Numbered from the stretch's first letter, positions 37,112-46,308 are shown. The stretch is DNA of 64,000 nucleotides from Pararhodobacter zhoushanensis (GCF_003990445.1 NZ_REEZ01000002.1:375121-439120), one strand, 5' to 3'. Numbers and translations are program-made. The notes: generated from the sequence alone by a model not told the origin.

Positions 37112-37495
37112 ATGCGCCTTCTCAGCCTTACCCTGATTGCCTTTGCTGTCCCGGCCGCCGCACTGGCCGATCCGACGATGGAATGCCCGGGCGCCAGCCA
37201 GATCGAGATCGGGGCCTGTGTCACCGATACGCTCGCTGCCGTGGATCTTGCGATCGACAGCGCGCTCGGCTTCGCGCAGGCCTCGGCGCAGGAACTCGAC
37301 AGCGCCACGGGTCGCCCCGTCACCGTCCCTGCGCTCGATACCGCACAGGCGGCGTGGAGCGCGTGGCGGGATGCTCAATGCGACTATGTCGGCACGACCT
37401 ACAGCGGCGGCTCGGGCACCGGGATCGCGATCACGGCGTGCAAGATCACGCTGGGCCGGGACCGGGTCGATCAGCTGATGGAGATGGTGCGCTAA
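37112..37495 (+). CDS. exported LprI/DUF1311-like protein
   Basis: A 127-residue protein with signal peptide MRLLSLTLIAFAVPAAALA (1-19). The mature part has Cys pairs (MECPGAS, GACVTD, AQCDYVG, TACKITL) and the DTAQAAWSAWRDAQCDYVG block near the centre, the hallmark of the LprI/DUF1311 family; some members inhibit lysozyme. Such proteins are periplasmic. ATG 37112 has AAAGGA 6 bp upstream; a GTG one codon earlier is less likely. It ends before a bidirectional hairpin with the cytochrome gene. Confidence 0.85.
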   Translation: MRLLSLTLIAFAVPAAALADPTMECPGASQIEIGACVTDTLAAVDLAIDSALGFAQASAQELDSATGRPVTVPALDTAQAAWSAWRDAQCDYVGTTYSGGSGTGIAITACKITLGRDRVDQLMEMVR

Positions 37496-37503
37496 GAGGG
37501 AAC

Positions 37504-37524
37504 GCCCGGCGCAATACGCCGGGC
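37504..37524. terminator. bidirectional hairpin between LprI-like and cytochrome b561 genes
   Basis: GCCCGGCG (37504-37511) pairs with CGCCGGGC (37517-37524), 5-base loop, between convergent genes only 38 bp apart. Confidence 0.65.
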
Positions 37525-37533
37525 TCCCCCCCG

Positions 37534-38022
37534 TCAGCGCATCCGCGCGATCAGGTTGTCGCGCAGCACGAACTGGTGGTAGAGCGCCGCCGCGATATGG
37601 ATCGCAACCAGCCCAAGGGCGATGTTGAACAGCACGCCATGCACGTCCCCCAGTTCGGTGAAACCCGCGAACCACGCCGCCATGCCGCTCAGCGGGATCG
37701 CCAGCAGCACCAGGTAGAGCAGCCCGTGCACCGCCGAGGATGCCTTGGCCAGAAGCGGGTGCATGCCCACAACAGGGGCCGGAGCCCCCTGCGTTACCCG
37801 AACGATCAGGCGCAGAACCGTCAGCACCAGAATCGCGATGCCGGTATACACGTGGATCTGAGACCCCAACGCTGGGGTCACCGCGTCACCACCGCCTTCG
37901 GTAAGCGCATCCCAGACGGCAACCATCGACTCATGGCTGAAGAAGCTCACAAAGAGCAAGAGCAGCGTCAGCCAATGAAGGGCCCGCTGGGTGAGACTGT
38001 ATTTCGAGACCAAAGCAGACAT
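37534..38022 (-). CDS. cytochrome b561-family membrane protein
   Basis: A 162-residue four-helix dihaem cytochrome. Histidines that can ligate the two haems are in RALHWLTLL, GSQIHVYTG, SSAVHGLLYL and AIHIAAALYHQFV. Bacterial members (CybB-like) carry electrons between quinol and a partner such as superoxide. Three ATGs run together at 38022-38028; AGGGA is spaced best for 38022. It is separated by 123 bp from the divergent GNAT gene. Confidence 0.9.
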   Translation of the reverse strand: MSALVSKYSLTQRALHWLTLLLLFVSFFSHESMVAVWDALTEGGGDAVTPALGSQIHVYTGIAILVLTVLRLIVRVTQGAPAPVVGMHPLLAKASSAVHGLLYLVLLAIPLSGMAAWFAGFTELGDVHGVLFNIALGLVAIHIAAALYHQFVLRDNLIARMR

Positions 38023-38145
38023 CATCATTCCCTGTGTTGTAAAATCCACGCTGGCTGTCCTACGGTGCAGCTGCAGCATTCCGTCGTGCTTGCGGTAGCC
38101 TCGCCCACAGCGAACGCCTATCCCACCCGAGTTTGAGACGCGTTA

Positions 38146-38670
38146 ATGACCGCCAAATCCACCGCCAGTCTTGTCTGTCGCAAAGCCACACTGGCCGATG
38201 CCGAGCCCGTCGCACGCTTTCATGTCGCCGTCTGGCACGAGACCTATCGCGACATGGCCCCGCCCGAGGCTGTCGCGCAGCTCGGCTTCGAACGGCGGCT
38301 CACTGCCTGGCGTGAGTCGCTTGCTGATCCCGATCCCCGCCGGGTGACGGTGATCGCAGAGCAGAACGGGCAGATTATGGGGTTGGTGAGTGTCGGTCCA
38401 ACGCAGGCACCACTCTATGCCGGGCGCGGCGAGATCAAGCATCTCTATGTTAGCCCCGATGCACGACGGCTCAGTCTGGGCGCCATGCTGCTGGCCGAGG
38501 GCCGCAAGGCGCTGGCGCGGGCCGGATTTCCCGGCGCGGCCCTTGGCGTGGTGCGCGAAAACGCCCGCGCACGGGCGTTTTATGCCGCCCAGGGCGGGCG
38601 AGAGATCGGCAGCTTCACCGATCCCGGCCCGCTGTGGCGCTCGGATATGATCCTGATCGCCTGGGACTAA
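38146..38670 (+). CDS. GNAT acetyltransferase
   Basis: A 174-residue single-domain N-acetyltransferase. The N-terminus CRKATLADAEPVARFHVAVW and the acetyl-CoA core EIKHLYVSPDARRLSLGAMLLAEGRKAL match the family; the usual Q/RxxGxG/A loop reads RRLSLGAML. The C-terminal VRENARARAFYAAQGGREIG is standard. Acceptor unknown. ATG 38146; convergent with the RidA gene. Confidence 0.88.
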   Translation: MTAKSTASLVCRKATLADAEPVARFHVAVWHETYRDMAPPEAVAQLGFERRLTAWRESLADPDPRRVTVIAEQNGQIMGLVSVGPTQAPLYAGRGEIKHLYVSPDARRLSLGAMLLAEGRKALARAGFPGAALGVVRENARARAFYAAQGGREIGSFTDPGPLWRSDMILIAWD

Positions 38671-38679
38671 GCTGCCCGT

Positions 38680-39027
38680 TCAGCGCGCGGCGGTGACGAT
38701 GAACTCGACGCGGTAATACGGCGTCGCCAGTTTCGCTTCACCCGTGGCGCGGGCCGGCGGGTTGGCCGGATCGACCCAGCTATCCCAGACCGCGTTCATC
38801 GCGCCGAAATCGGCGATGTCGGCCAGCCAGATCGTCGTCGTCAGGATGCGTGACTTGTCGGTTCCGGCCAGCGCCAGCAGGCGGTCAACCTCGGCCAATG
38901 CGTATTTTGCCTGAGCGGTCACGTCGTCGCCTTCGCCGACCTGACCGGCAAGGTAGACCATGTCGCCGTGGACAACGGCTTGGCTCATGCGGGTGCCGGG
39001 TTCGTGGCGGGTGATCGGGCTTGTCAT
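38680..39027 (-). CDS. RidA/YjgF family protein
   Basis: A 115-residue RidA-superfamily protein: HGDMVYLAGQVGEGDDVTAQAKYAL and SRILTTTIWLADIADFGAMN are the conserved strands and helix. The catalytic Arg of canonical RidA (which deaminates 2-aminoacrylate) is not clearly present at its usual site near the C-terminus, so this may be a non-deaminase paralogue. Start ATG 39027; a longer reading would overlap the divergent glycosyltransferase leader. Confidence 0.85.
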   Translation of the reverse strand: MTSPITRHEPGTRMSQAVVHGDMVYLAGQVGEGDDVTAQAKYALAEVDRLLALAGTDKSRILTTTIWLADIADFGAMNAVWDSWVDPANPPARATGEAKLATPYYRVEFIVTAAR

Positions 39028-39163
39028 GGGTGTCTCCAAAGCTGACAGATGCCGCGCCTGTGTTCCACGCCGCCCGCGCCGCTGCAAGAGCCTGCCCGGA
39101 TCGCCGGTTGTATCCGCCTCGGGCGCGCGGCAAAAAGGGCCAACTGCGCAACGGAAGGCGTCC

Positions 39164-39898
39164 ATGAGCGATTCTCCTGCCGCGAAGGCCTTGCTTGAGA
39201 CCTTCGGCCACATCGTCATCATCAACCTGCCCGAGCGTCAGGACCGTCGCCGCGCCATCGAAGCTGAGCTGAGCAAAGCGGGCATCGCTCCCGGCCATCC
39301 GGCCGTGACATTCTTCCGCGCGATCCGCCCCGAAGAACCCGGCGGCTTCCCGGCAATCGGGGTGCGCGGCGCGTTTCTCAGCCATCTTGGCGTGATGGAG
39401 ATGATGCTGGCAAAGGGCTGGGACCGCGTTCTGGTGCTTGAAGACGACATGGCCTTCGCCCCCGGCGCGCTGACCCGCCTGCCGATCGTGGCGGCGGCGC
39501 TGAGCACGCGCGACTGGGGCATCCTGTACGGTCATCCCGGTGACCGCCCCCAGCACACACCCGCCGCGGACGCACAGGGCCTGATCACCCTGCCCGCCGA
39601 TCTGGCCCTTATCCAGCTGCATTTTCTGGGCCTGACCCGTATGGCCGCCGCGCAGATGGTGCCACAGCTGCAAGCGATGCTGACCCGGGAACCCGGCAGC
39701 GCCGACGGCGGACCAATGCATGTCGACGGCGCGCTCAACTGGATCCGCCGCACAACTCCTGACCTGATCGCGCTCGCCGTCTCACCCGCCGTCGCCATTC
39801 AGCGCTCGTCGCGCTCGGACATCGCCGCCGCGCGCTGGTTTGACCGCCTGCCCGTCATCCGCACCCTGACGGGCCTGCTCCGCCAGATGCGCGCTTGA
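39164..39898 (+). CDS. glycosyltransferase family 25 protein
   Basis: A 244-residue GT25-like protein (LPS beta-galactosyltransferase type): HIVIINLPERQDRRRAIEAEL near the N-terminus, the metal-site motif RVLVLEDDMAF, and VRGAFLSHLGVMEMML. Such enzymes transfer galactose to cell-surface glycans. ATG 39164 after GGAAGGCG. No other glycan genes adjoin it. The nitroreductase gene follows by 15 bp, so they are probably co-transcribed. Confidence 0.88.
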   Translation: MSDSPAAKALLETFGHIVIINLPERQDRRRAIEAELSKAGIAPGHPAVTFFRAIRPEEPGGFPAIGVRGAFLSHLGVMEMMLAKGWDRVLVLEDDMAFAPGALTRLPIVAAALSTRDWGILYGHPGDRPQHTPAADAQGLITLPADLALIQLHFLGLTRMAAAQMVPQLQAMLTREPGSADGGPMHVDGALNWIRRTTPDLIALAVSPAVAIQRSSRSDIAAARWFDRLPVIRTLTGLLRQMRA

Positions 39899-39913
39899 AA
39901 ACCGGAGACTTCC

Positions 39914-40591
39914 ATGACTTCGCTTGACCCCACCGCTTTTGACGCCGTGGTCCGTGCCCGCCACTCGGTGCGCGGCTACCGGCCCGAGCCAGTTGCAGAC
40001 GCCGTGATCGACGCCGCCTTCCAGACCGCACTCTGGGCGCCGTCCAACTGCAACGTGCAGCCGTGGTCGGTGCATCTGGTCTCAGGCACGCGGCTGCGCC
40101 GATTGGGTGAGGCGATGATCGCGCAGGCGCAAAGCGGCAAGCCCGCGCCGGATGTGCCGATGGACACCGCGTACCGCGATGAGTTTCGCAAACGCCAGAT
40201 CGGCTCAGCCGTGGCACTTTACGGGGCCATGGGCATCGCGCGTGACGATCACGCCGGGCGCACGGCAGCGTTTCTGCGCAACCTCGATGCTTTTGGCGCG
40301 CCGCACGCAGCCTTTGTCTTCCTGCCCGAAGGCTTCGGCACGCGCGAGGCGGCGGATCTGGGCGGCTTTGTGCAAACCCTGATGCTGGCGCTGACGGCAC
40401 AGGGACTGGGCAGCTGCGCTCAGGGCGCACTGTCGCTCTATCCCGATGTGATCCGCGCCGAGCTTGGCCTGACCCCCGGTCCGCAGCTGATGTGCGGCAT
40501 CGCCTTTGGCTATGAAGACCCCGATCACCCGGCCAACACCGCCCGCACCGACCGCGTTTCGCTGGCGGGCATGGTTACCCGCCACACCTGA
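39914..40591 (+). CDS. nitroreductase family protein
   Basis: A 225-residue FMN-dependent nitroreductase: RHSVRGYRPEPV (N-terminal FMN phosphate site), ALWAPSNCNVQPW and LGSCAQGALSLYPDVIRAELGL. These dimeric enzymes reduce nitroaromatics, quinones or flavins with NAD(P)H. Substrate unknown. ATG 39914, 15 bp after the GT25 stop. Its stop is 5 bp from the convergent hydrolase gene. Confidence 0.92.
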   Translation: MTSLDPTAFDAVVRARHSVRGYRPEPVADAVIDAAFQTALWAPSNCNVQPWSVHLVSGTRLRRLGEAMIAQAQSGKPAPDVPMDTAYRDEFRKRQIGSAVALYGAMGIARDDHAGRTAAFLRNLDAFGAPHAAFVFLPEGFGTREAADLGGFVQTLMLALTAQGLGSCAQGALSLYPDVIRAELGLTPGPQLMCGIAFGYEDPDHPANTARTDRVSLAGMVTRHT

Positions 40592-40595
40592 CTTT

Positions 40596-41336
40596 TCAGC
40601 CTGCCTGACGCTGCGACAGCTTGCGCAATGCGCTGGGCAGGGTGATGTTGTGGTCGAACACCCCGTTGCGCAGGTATTCCAGCACTTCGGCCATGGCGAC
40701 CGGGTTCATCATGATCAGCGTGTGCGAGGCATTGATGACGATATGATCGCGCATCCCCTCCACCCGCGTGCTTTCCACTGACACCGTGCCATCGCTCGGC
40801 CCGTTGATCACCGCCGCGCCCAAAGGGTTGATCGGCACGTTCCCGGCGATCACGCCCAGATCGAAATCCACCGGAGGCAGCTGGTTGGGCACCGATTGCG
40901 CACCCGTGCCCAGCTCATGCGTCGCCGGACCGTTGAAGAAGGTGGCGATGTCGCGCAACACGCTGTTGCTGTCCAGCGTATCGACGATCTCGGACCCGTG
41001 GTTCGGCGGGGCCAGCATGACCACGTGACCCAGGTTCTCGGGATGCGCCTGCGCCAGCCAGGCCCGCACAAGGATGCCGCCCAGCGAATGGGTGACGAAA
41101 TGCATCCGCTCGGCGCCGCACAGCGCCGCCGATTCGCCGACATAGCGCACCAGATCTTCAATGGGCGCATCCTCGGACGGGTAACCCTCGTTGATCACGC
41201 GGTAGCCGTGAAACTCCAGCACTTCCTGCAATACCAGCATCGACGCTTCCGACCGCGCCAGCCCGTGCAACAGCACGACGCACTCGGCGCGGGCCGTGGC
41301 GGGAAGCAGCATCATGAGAAGGGCAAGAGCGCGCAT
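40596..41336 (-). CDS. exported lipase-like alpha/beta hydrolase
   Basis: A 246-residue alpha/beta hydrolase with signal peptide (1-17, MRALALLMMLLPATARA). HGLARS (24-29) forms the oxyanion loop and the nucleophile elbow reads THSLGG (Ser84); the acid/base region near INASHTLIMMNP has a plausible catalytic His. It resembles the EstA/LipA-like hydrolases with a lipase core. I choose ATG 41336 as the start because it gives a clean signal peptide; ATG 41360 adds eight residues with no ribosome site. Probably periplasmic. Confidence 0.82.
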   Translation of the reverse strand: MRALALLMMLLPATARAECVVLLHGLARSEASMLVLQEVLEFHGYRVINEGYPSEDAPIEDLVRYVGESAALCGAERMHFVTHSLGGILVRAWLAQAHPENLGHVVMLAPPNHGSEIVDTLDSNSVLRDIATFFNGPATHELGTGAQSVPNQLPPVDFDLGVIAGNVPINPLGAAVINGPSDGTVSVESTRVEGMRDHIVINASHTLIMMNPVAMAEVLEYLRNGVFDHNITLPSALRKLSQRQAG

Positions 41337-41410
41337 GCGGGGCAGTATAACCCTCGCCATGCGTTTGCAAAAGCGACAGAGTGCAGATGCGGCAATTCAC
41401 GAGGGACACG

Positions 41411-41860
41411 ATGACGCGAGGCCCCAGATTGGCCGCCCGGGCGGTGATCCTGCGCGCGGGGCGGCTGTTGATCGTCAACGCCTATCCCGGCGATCAAAGC
41501 GACCTGTGGTGCGCGCCCGGCGGCGGCGTCGAAAAAGGCGCCTCGCTCCCCGACAATCTGAAGCGCGAGGTGTATGAGGAAACCGGCCTTGCCATCCGCG
41601 TCGGAGCGCCCTGCCTGATCAACGAATTCCACGACCCCGACAGCGGCTTTCATCAGGTCGACCTCTACTTCCGCGGACAGGTCATCGGCACGCCCACCAG
41701 CGCCGACTGGACCGACCCCGAAGGCGTCGTCAACCGCCGCCGCTGGGTCACGCCAGACGAGCTGCGCAGCCTGCGCTTCAAGCCCGACAGCCTGATCGAC
41801 GTCGCCTTCCAGCCCCAAACTGCCCCCCTTTACGACCCGCTCGAACTGATCGTGCGCTAA
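41411..41860 (+). CDS. Nudix hydrolase
   Basis: A 149-residue Nudix protein with the box GGGVEKGASLPDNLKREVYE continuing ETGL. The key REVYEETGL half is intact, while the first Glu of the consensus is Ala. Nudix enzymes hydrolyse nucleoside diphosphates linked to other groups; many small ones clean up oxidised nucleotides. Start ATG 41411 follows GAGGGAC. It is divergent from the hydrolase gene. Confidence 0.87.
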   Translation: MTRGPRLAARAVILRAGRLLIVNAYPGDQSDLWCAPGGGVEKGASLPDNLKREVYEETGLAIRVGAPCLINEFHDPDSGFHQVDLYFRGQVIGTPTSADWTDPEGVVNRRRWVTPDELRSLRFKPDSLIDVAFQPQTAPLYDPLELIVR

Positions 41861-41889
41861 TAATCAGACGCGCCTCAACTTTATGCCCT

Positions 41890-41936
41890 AAATATCCCGG
41901 GGGTAGGCCGTCAGGCCGTAGGGGGCAGCGCCCCCT
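41890..41936 (+). repeat. intergenic double-hairpin repeat, copy G
   Basis: TAAATATCCCGGGGGTA, then a short GGCC-gtca-GGCC stem and AGGGGGC-...-GCCCCCT. Lies 30 bp after the Nudix stop, before the convergent TIGR02302 gene; a further stem AGGCCC/GGGCCT at about 41948-41963 follows. Confidence 0.75.
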
Positions 41937-41991
41937 GCGCGGCGCGAAGGCCCTCGATGGGCCTGAGCGCCGCCCCCCCGCTCTCGCCGCC

Positions 41992-44499
41992 TCAATAGGG
42001 CTCGATCAGCCGGTTCAGATAATCCCGCTCGGTCTCGGGCCGCTCCCGCTCGGCCGAGCGGCGGCGGATCTCGTCCATCAGTTCGCGCGCACGCTCGCGC
42101 GGATCGAGGCCCGGCAAGCCCTGACCGAACTGCCCGTTCTCGCCGTTCGGCCCCATCTCGCGGCCCAGCGGGTCGCGGCCCTGCCCCTGGCCCTGCGCGG
42201 TGTCCGCCTCGCCCTCGACGCCCTGCTGCTCGCGCTGATCGGCGGCGGTGGCGTCGCGGAACTCGCGCAGGCCTTCGCGCAGCGCTTCCAGCGCCTCAGC
42301 CTGCCGTTCCAGCGCGCCGCGCATGTCGCCGTCTTCCAGCGCCTGCGCCGCGCCTTCCATCGCACGGTCGGCATCCTCGAGCGCCTGCAGCCCGGCCTCG
42401 CCCTCGGCCGTGCCTTCGCCCGGCAGCTCGCTCAGCTGTTGCTCGCGCAGCTGTTCGCGCAGCTGGCGCTGGCGCTCGGCCAATTGCCGCATCGCCTCTT
42501 CCTGCCCCGGCTGCTGGCCTTGCTGCTGATCTTGCTGGCCGTTGTCACCCTCTTGTCCCGGCTTGGTCTCTTGCCCGAACTGGTCCTGCAGCTGCTGGAA
42601 GGTCTCGTCCGCCAGCCCCTGCTGGTCACCCAGCGTGTCGCCCAGCCCCTCCATCGCCTCGCCACCGGGCATCGGATCGCCGCCCTCGCCGCGCTGCATC
42701 TGCAGGTTATCGAGCAGGGCGTTCAGCTGCGCCATCAGCGCCGCCGCCTCGTCCATGCGGCCCTCTTCCATGAGCTGCTGGATCTGGTCCATCATCTCCT
42801 GAATCTGACTTTGCGAGACCGCCTGCCGCTCCTGGTCGCCCCCCTGATCGCGCTGGTCGCCGCCCTGATCGGCGGGTTCGGCCTGTTCGGCCAGCATTTC
42901 CATGTAGTCGCGCGTCGCGTCGCGCAGCTCGTCCATCAGTTCCTGCACTTCCGCGGGATCGGCGCCGTTCTGCATTGCCTCGTCCAGCCGCTCGCGGGCG
43001 CGTTGCAGCCGTTCACGGGCGTTGGCCAGCTCGCCTTCTTCGATCAGCAGCGCCAGTTCCCACAGCCGGCTGGCCAGCTGATCACGGGCCTCGGGCGTGA
43101 AGCCGTCATCGGTGGTCAGGCGCGATTCGATGAACTCGACCGCGCCCCGGATCAGGACCGGCGCGCCTTCGTACAGGAACGCGCCTTCCGAGCGGTGCAG
43201 CATCGCGCGCATAAGCCCGGCGGCGCGGCGGGCATTGTCCCGGCTCCACAGCAGGTCACGGCGGATTTCGATCAGCGCCTTGGCCGAGGGTTCAAAGAAC
43301 CGCCGACCGGGCAGTACCACAACCTCGGCGGGGCTGGAGCCGGTCTGGCCCGCCGCATCCGTTGCGTGCAGGACGACCTGCACCGGCAGGTTGGCCCAAG
43401 GATGCTGCGACATATCCTCGCGCAGCATCTCGGTGATCTCGGCACGGTTGCCGCTCATCGGCATCGGCAGTTGCAGTCGCAGCGGCTCGCGGGCTTCCGG
43501 GTCGATGCTCAGCCCGTGGCGGCGGTCTATGGCGGCCAGATCGAGGGTGATCTCGGCCTCGCCCGCCTGCACGCCGTAATCGTCGCTGGCGGTGAATTCC
43601 TGTTCCAGCACCCCGCCCCGCGCGCGGGTCATCGCGCCGGTAGCGCTGATTTCCGGCAGGGCGTCGGGGGCGACGGTGATCTGCCATTCGCGCCCGTTCG
43701 GCCCGTCGATGGCCAGCCGCCCGCTGTGGCGCGCGTCGAATTCCAGCGCTTGCCCGGTGTCATCGGACTGCACGCCTGCATCGAGCGACTGCTCGAGCGT
43801 CAGCGCGCCCGGCGGGCCGTAAAAGCGCAGCACAACGCGGCTGCCCTGCGGCACCTCGAACCCGTCGCGGTCGATTTCGTTCAGGTACAGGCCGGGCCGC
43901 CCGGTGTAAGCCGGGGGCATGATCCACCCCTCCCAGCTAGGCCCGATCGCCGCGCCAGCTGAACCAGCGCCCCTGAGCGGCCCCTGCTGCCCCGGCACCG
44001 CAAACAGCAGCGCGACCAGCGCGGCGGTCAGGGCGACCAGCCGCAGCGCGTAGCGGTCGCGCTTGACGAGGTCCGGCTTGGGACCAATCGGGCGGGCCTT
44101 GGCCGCGCGCTGCTCCATCCGCCCGCGGTGCGCCGTCCACAACGCTGCAGAAGCCGGATCGCCACCGTTGATCGCCTGAGAATCGGTGAGCGCGGCCAGC
44201 GGACGCCCCGGCAAGGTACGGTCCAGTCGGGCAATCGCCTCGGCCCGCGCAGGCCAGCGAAAGCGCCACAGACCAAAGCCCAGCGTCACCACGATGGCCA
44301 CAGCGAACGCGCCCGCCACCCACAGCGCCGCATCGCCCGGCAGCTTGCCATGCAGTCCAAAGGCCCAAAGCGTCGCTGCGATCAGCGCCAGCGAGACCGG
44401 CAGCCACAACGCCCGCACCACCCGTTCCGCCACCATTCCGGCCCGCGTGAGCCAGAGCGCACGCGCGACAGACGCCAGCGGATCGGTCGGTGCCGCCAT
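41992..44499 (-). CDS. TIGR02302-like (DUF4175) membrane protein with Gln/Glu-rich C-terminus
   Basis: An 835-residue protein. Two membrane spans lie near the N-terminus (about 32-73), another near LVALTAALVALLFAVPG (about 152-170). A central region carries beta-rich and helical segments, and the C-terminal third (about 540-830) is dense in Gln, Glu, Arg and Gly, with coiled-coil character (RMDEAAALMAQLNALLDNLQ). This layout matches TIGR02302 family proteins of alphaproteobacteria, whose function is unknown. It lies 10 bp downstream of lysA, as in relatives. The low-complexity C-terminus makes homology-based function unsafe. Confidence 0.85.
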   Translation of the reverse strand: MAAPTDPLASVARALWLTRAGMVAERVVRALWLPVSLALIAATLWAFGLHGKLPGDAALWVAGAFAVAIVVTLGFGLWRFRWPARAEAIARLDRTLPGRPLAALTDSQAINGGDPASAALWTAHRGRMEQRAAKARPIGPKPDLVKRDRYALRLVALTAALVALLFAVPGQQGPLRGAGSAGAAIGPSWEGWIMPPAYTGRPGLYLNEIDRDGFEVPQGSRVVLRFYGPPGALTLEQSLDAGVQSDDTGQALEFDARHSGRLAIDGPNGREWQITVAPDALPEISATGAMTRARGGVLEQEFTASDDYGVQAGEAEITLDLAAIDRRHGLSIDPEAREPLRLQLPMPMSGNRAEITEMLREDMSQHPWANLPVQVVLHATDAAGQTGSSPAEVVVLPGRRFFEPSAKALIEIRRDLLWSRDNARRAAGLMRAMLHRSEGAFLYEGAPVLIRGAVEFIESRLTTDDGFTPEARDQLASRLWELALLIEEGELANARERLQRARERLDEAMQNGADPAEVQELMDELRDATRDYMEMLAEQAEPADQGGDQRDQGGDQERQAVSQSQIQEMMDQIQQLMEEGRMDEAAALMAQLNALLDNLQMQRGEGGDPMPGGEAMEGLGDTLGDQQGLADETFQQLQDQFGQETKPGQEGDNGQQDQQQGQQPGQEEAMRQLAERQRQLREQLREQQLSELPGEGTAEGEAGLQALEDADRAMEGAAQALEDGDMRGALERQAEALEALREGLREFRDATAADQREQQGVEGEADTAQGQGQGRDPLGREMGPNGENGQFGQGLPGLDPRERARELMDEIRRRSAERERPETERDYLNRLIEPY

Positions 44500-44508
44500 G
44501 AAAACCCC

Positions 44509-45774
44509 TTACAGCCAGGCCGGTATCGTATCGCGGGCAATCATCTCGTCATAGGAGGGACGCGGGCGGATAACGGCGAAATGATCGCCGTGCACCAGCA
44601 CCTCAGGGATCAGCGGCCGCGAGTTGTATTCCGACGACATCACCGCCCCGTAAGCGCCCGCCGAGCGGAACGCGACCAGATCGCCCGCTGCCAGCGGCGG
44701 CAGGGCGCGCTGCTTGGCAAAGGTATCGCCGGATTCGCAGATCGGACCGACCACGTCGGCAGCGGCCAGCGTGACGCCCGCTTCGGCTTCATTCACCGGC
44801 AGGATATCATGATGCGCCCCGTACATCGCCGGGCGCACAAGATCGTTCATCGCCGCGTCGATGATCAGGAAGGCGCGCTCTTCCGCCTCTTTGCGGTAGA
44901 TCACCTGCGAGACCATCATCCCCGCGTTGCCCGAAATCAGGCGCCCCGGCTCGATCTCGATCTCGCAGTCCAGATCGCCCAGCACCCGCTTGACCATCGC
45001 GCCGTAGTCGGTGGGCAGCGGCGGTGCCTCGTTCGAGCGGGTATAGGGAATGCCCAGACCCCCGCCCAGATCCAGCCGCTCGATGGTGTGCCCGTCGGCA
45101 CGCAGGACGCGGGTCAGCTCGGCCATTTTGGTATAGGCGGCCTCGAACGGGGCCAGATCGGTCAGCTGGCTGCCGATATGCATGTCGATGCCGATAACCT
45201 TGATGCCGGGCAGTGCGGCGGCGCGCGCATAGATCTCGCGCGCGCGGCTGATCGGCACGCCGAACTTGTCTTCCTTGCGCCCGGTCGAGATCTTTTCATG
45301 CGTCTTTGCATCAACATCGGGGTTCACGCGCAGCGCGATCGGGGCTTCAACCCCCAGCGAGGCTGCAACGGCGGACAGCACCTCAAGCTCGGGCTCGCTT
45401 TCCACGTTGAACTGCCGGATGCCGCCCTCAAGCGCCTGCCGCATCTCGGACGCGGTCTTGCCAACGCCGGAAAACACGATCCGCTCGCCCGGAACACCCG
45501 CCGCCTTGGCGCGCAGATATTCACCGATGCTCACCACATCCATGCCCGCGCCCAGATCACCCAAGAGCTTGAGCACGGCGACGTTCGAGTTCGACTTGAC
45601 GGCAAAGCAGACCAGCGAGGGCAGCGGGTCCAGCGCGTCCTTGAACAGCTGGTAATGCCGGGTCAGCGTGGCGCTGGAATAGCAATAAAACGGCGTGCCC
45701 ACAGCGGCTGCAATGTCCGACATTGCAACATCTTCGGCATAGAGCTGCCCGTCACGATAGAGAAAATGGTCCAA
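44509..45774 (-). CDS. lysA: diaminopimelate decarboxylase
   Basis: A 421-residue fold III PLP decarboxylase making lysine from meso-diaminopimelate. The PLP lysine is Lys60 (CFAVKSNSN), and the phosphate and substrate motifs LDLGGGLGIPY, EPGRLISGNAG and GPICESGDTF are present. I choose TTG 45774 because homologues start MDHFLYRDG and GGGGG lies 6 bp upstream; a GTG at 45807 would place the start inside a tandem repeat and lacks a ribosome site. Length matches the family. Confidence 0.93.
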   Translation of the reverse strand: MDHFLYRDGQLYAEDVAMSDIAAAVGTPFYCYSSATLTRHYQLFKDALDPLPSLVCFAVKSNSNVAVLKLLGDLGAGMDVVSIGEYLRAKAAGVPGERIVFSGVGKTASEMRQALEGGIRQFNVESEPELEVLSAVAASLGVEAPIALRVNPDVDAKTHEKISTGRKEDKFGVPISRAREIYARAAALPGIKVIGIDMHIGSQLTDLAPFEAAYTKMAELTRVLRADGHTIERLDLGGGLGIPYTRSNEAPPLPTDYGAMVKRVLGDLDCEIEIEPGRLISGNAGMMVSQVIYRKEAEERAFLIIDAAMNDLVRPAMYGAHHDILPVNEAEAGVTLAAADVVGPICESGDTFAKQRALPPLAAGDLVAFRSAGAYGAVMSSEYNSRPLIPEVLVHGDHFAVIRPRPSYDEMIARDTIPAWL

Positions 45775-45804
45775 CTTCGCCCCCGAATGCGCGCTCGGCG
45801 CTTT

Positions 45805-45902
45805 CACTAAGTCAAGAATTGCGCGCGTCCGCGCGCAGGCACTAAGTCAAGAAATGCGCGCGCAAACGCGCAGGTCCTAAATCAAGAGGTACGCGGCTGC
45901 CC
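45805..45902. repeat. three tandem ~35-bp repeats between lysA and the DUF2834 gene
   Basis: Two near-identical units (45805-45839 and 45840-45874) begin CACTAAGTCAAGAA and contain a GCGCGC...GCGCGC palindrome; a third, diverged one (45875-45902) begins CCTAAATCAAGAG and overlaps the 3' end of the DUF2834 gene. In the lysA direction each carries TTGACTTAG, a possible -35 region. Confidence 0.7.
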
Positions 45903-46193
45903 ACGCAAAAATAGGTACAGCGGCAAACCGCAGCTGACGCCGATCATAAAACACGCCGGGATCGCCAGAAACCCGATCCAGTTGCGGGTGCGGATACTCT
46001 CCCACACCACCCAGACGCTCAGCGTGATCGCGGCAATGGTCAGATCCCAGACCAGCCCGGACGAGGCGGCATTGGCATGCCAGGCTTCGATCATCCCGCT
46101 GATCGACACGCCATTCTGCGAGAACCACGTCACGAACCAGACCATCGGATGCACCGTGCCCCATACCGCCAGCGCCAGCCAGACCAGCCTCAC
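45882..46193 (-). CDS. DUF2834 family membrane protein
   Basis: A 103-residue protein with three membrane spans and the segments HPMVWFVTWF, SGLVWDLTIAAITLSVWVVWE and SIRTRNWIGFLAIP typical of DUF2834. Function unknown. GTG start at 46193 overlaps the stop of the upstream small lipoprotein gene (GTGA). Its 3' end lies in a 35-bp tandem repeat array. Confidence 0.82.
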   Translation of the reverse strand: MRLVWLALAVWGTVHPMVWFVTWFSQNGVSISGMIEAWHANAASSGLVWDLTIAAITLSVWVVWESIRTRNWIGFLAIPACFMIGVSCGLPLYLFLRGQPRTS

Positions 46194-46308
46194 GAACCAG
46201 CCTGCCAGAACGCTGTCAGGTCGATGCCGCCTTCGGCCTCGGGTGGATCACCCGCGCCGCAGGCGCTGAGCAGGGCAAGCCCGGCCAGCGCCGCAAAGAG
46301 AGAGCGTT

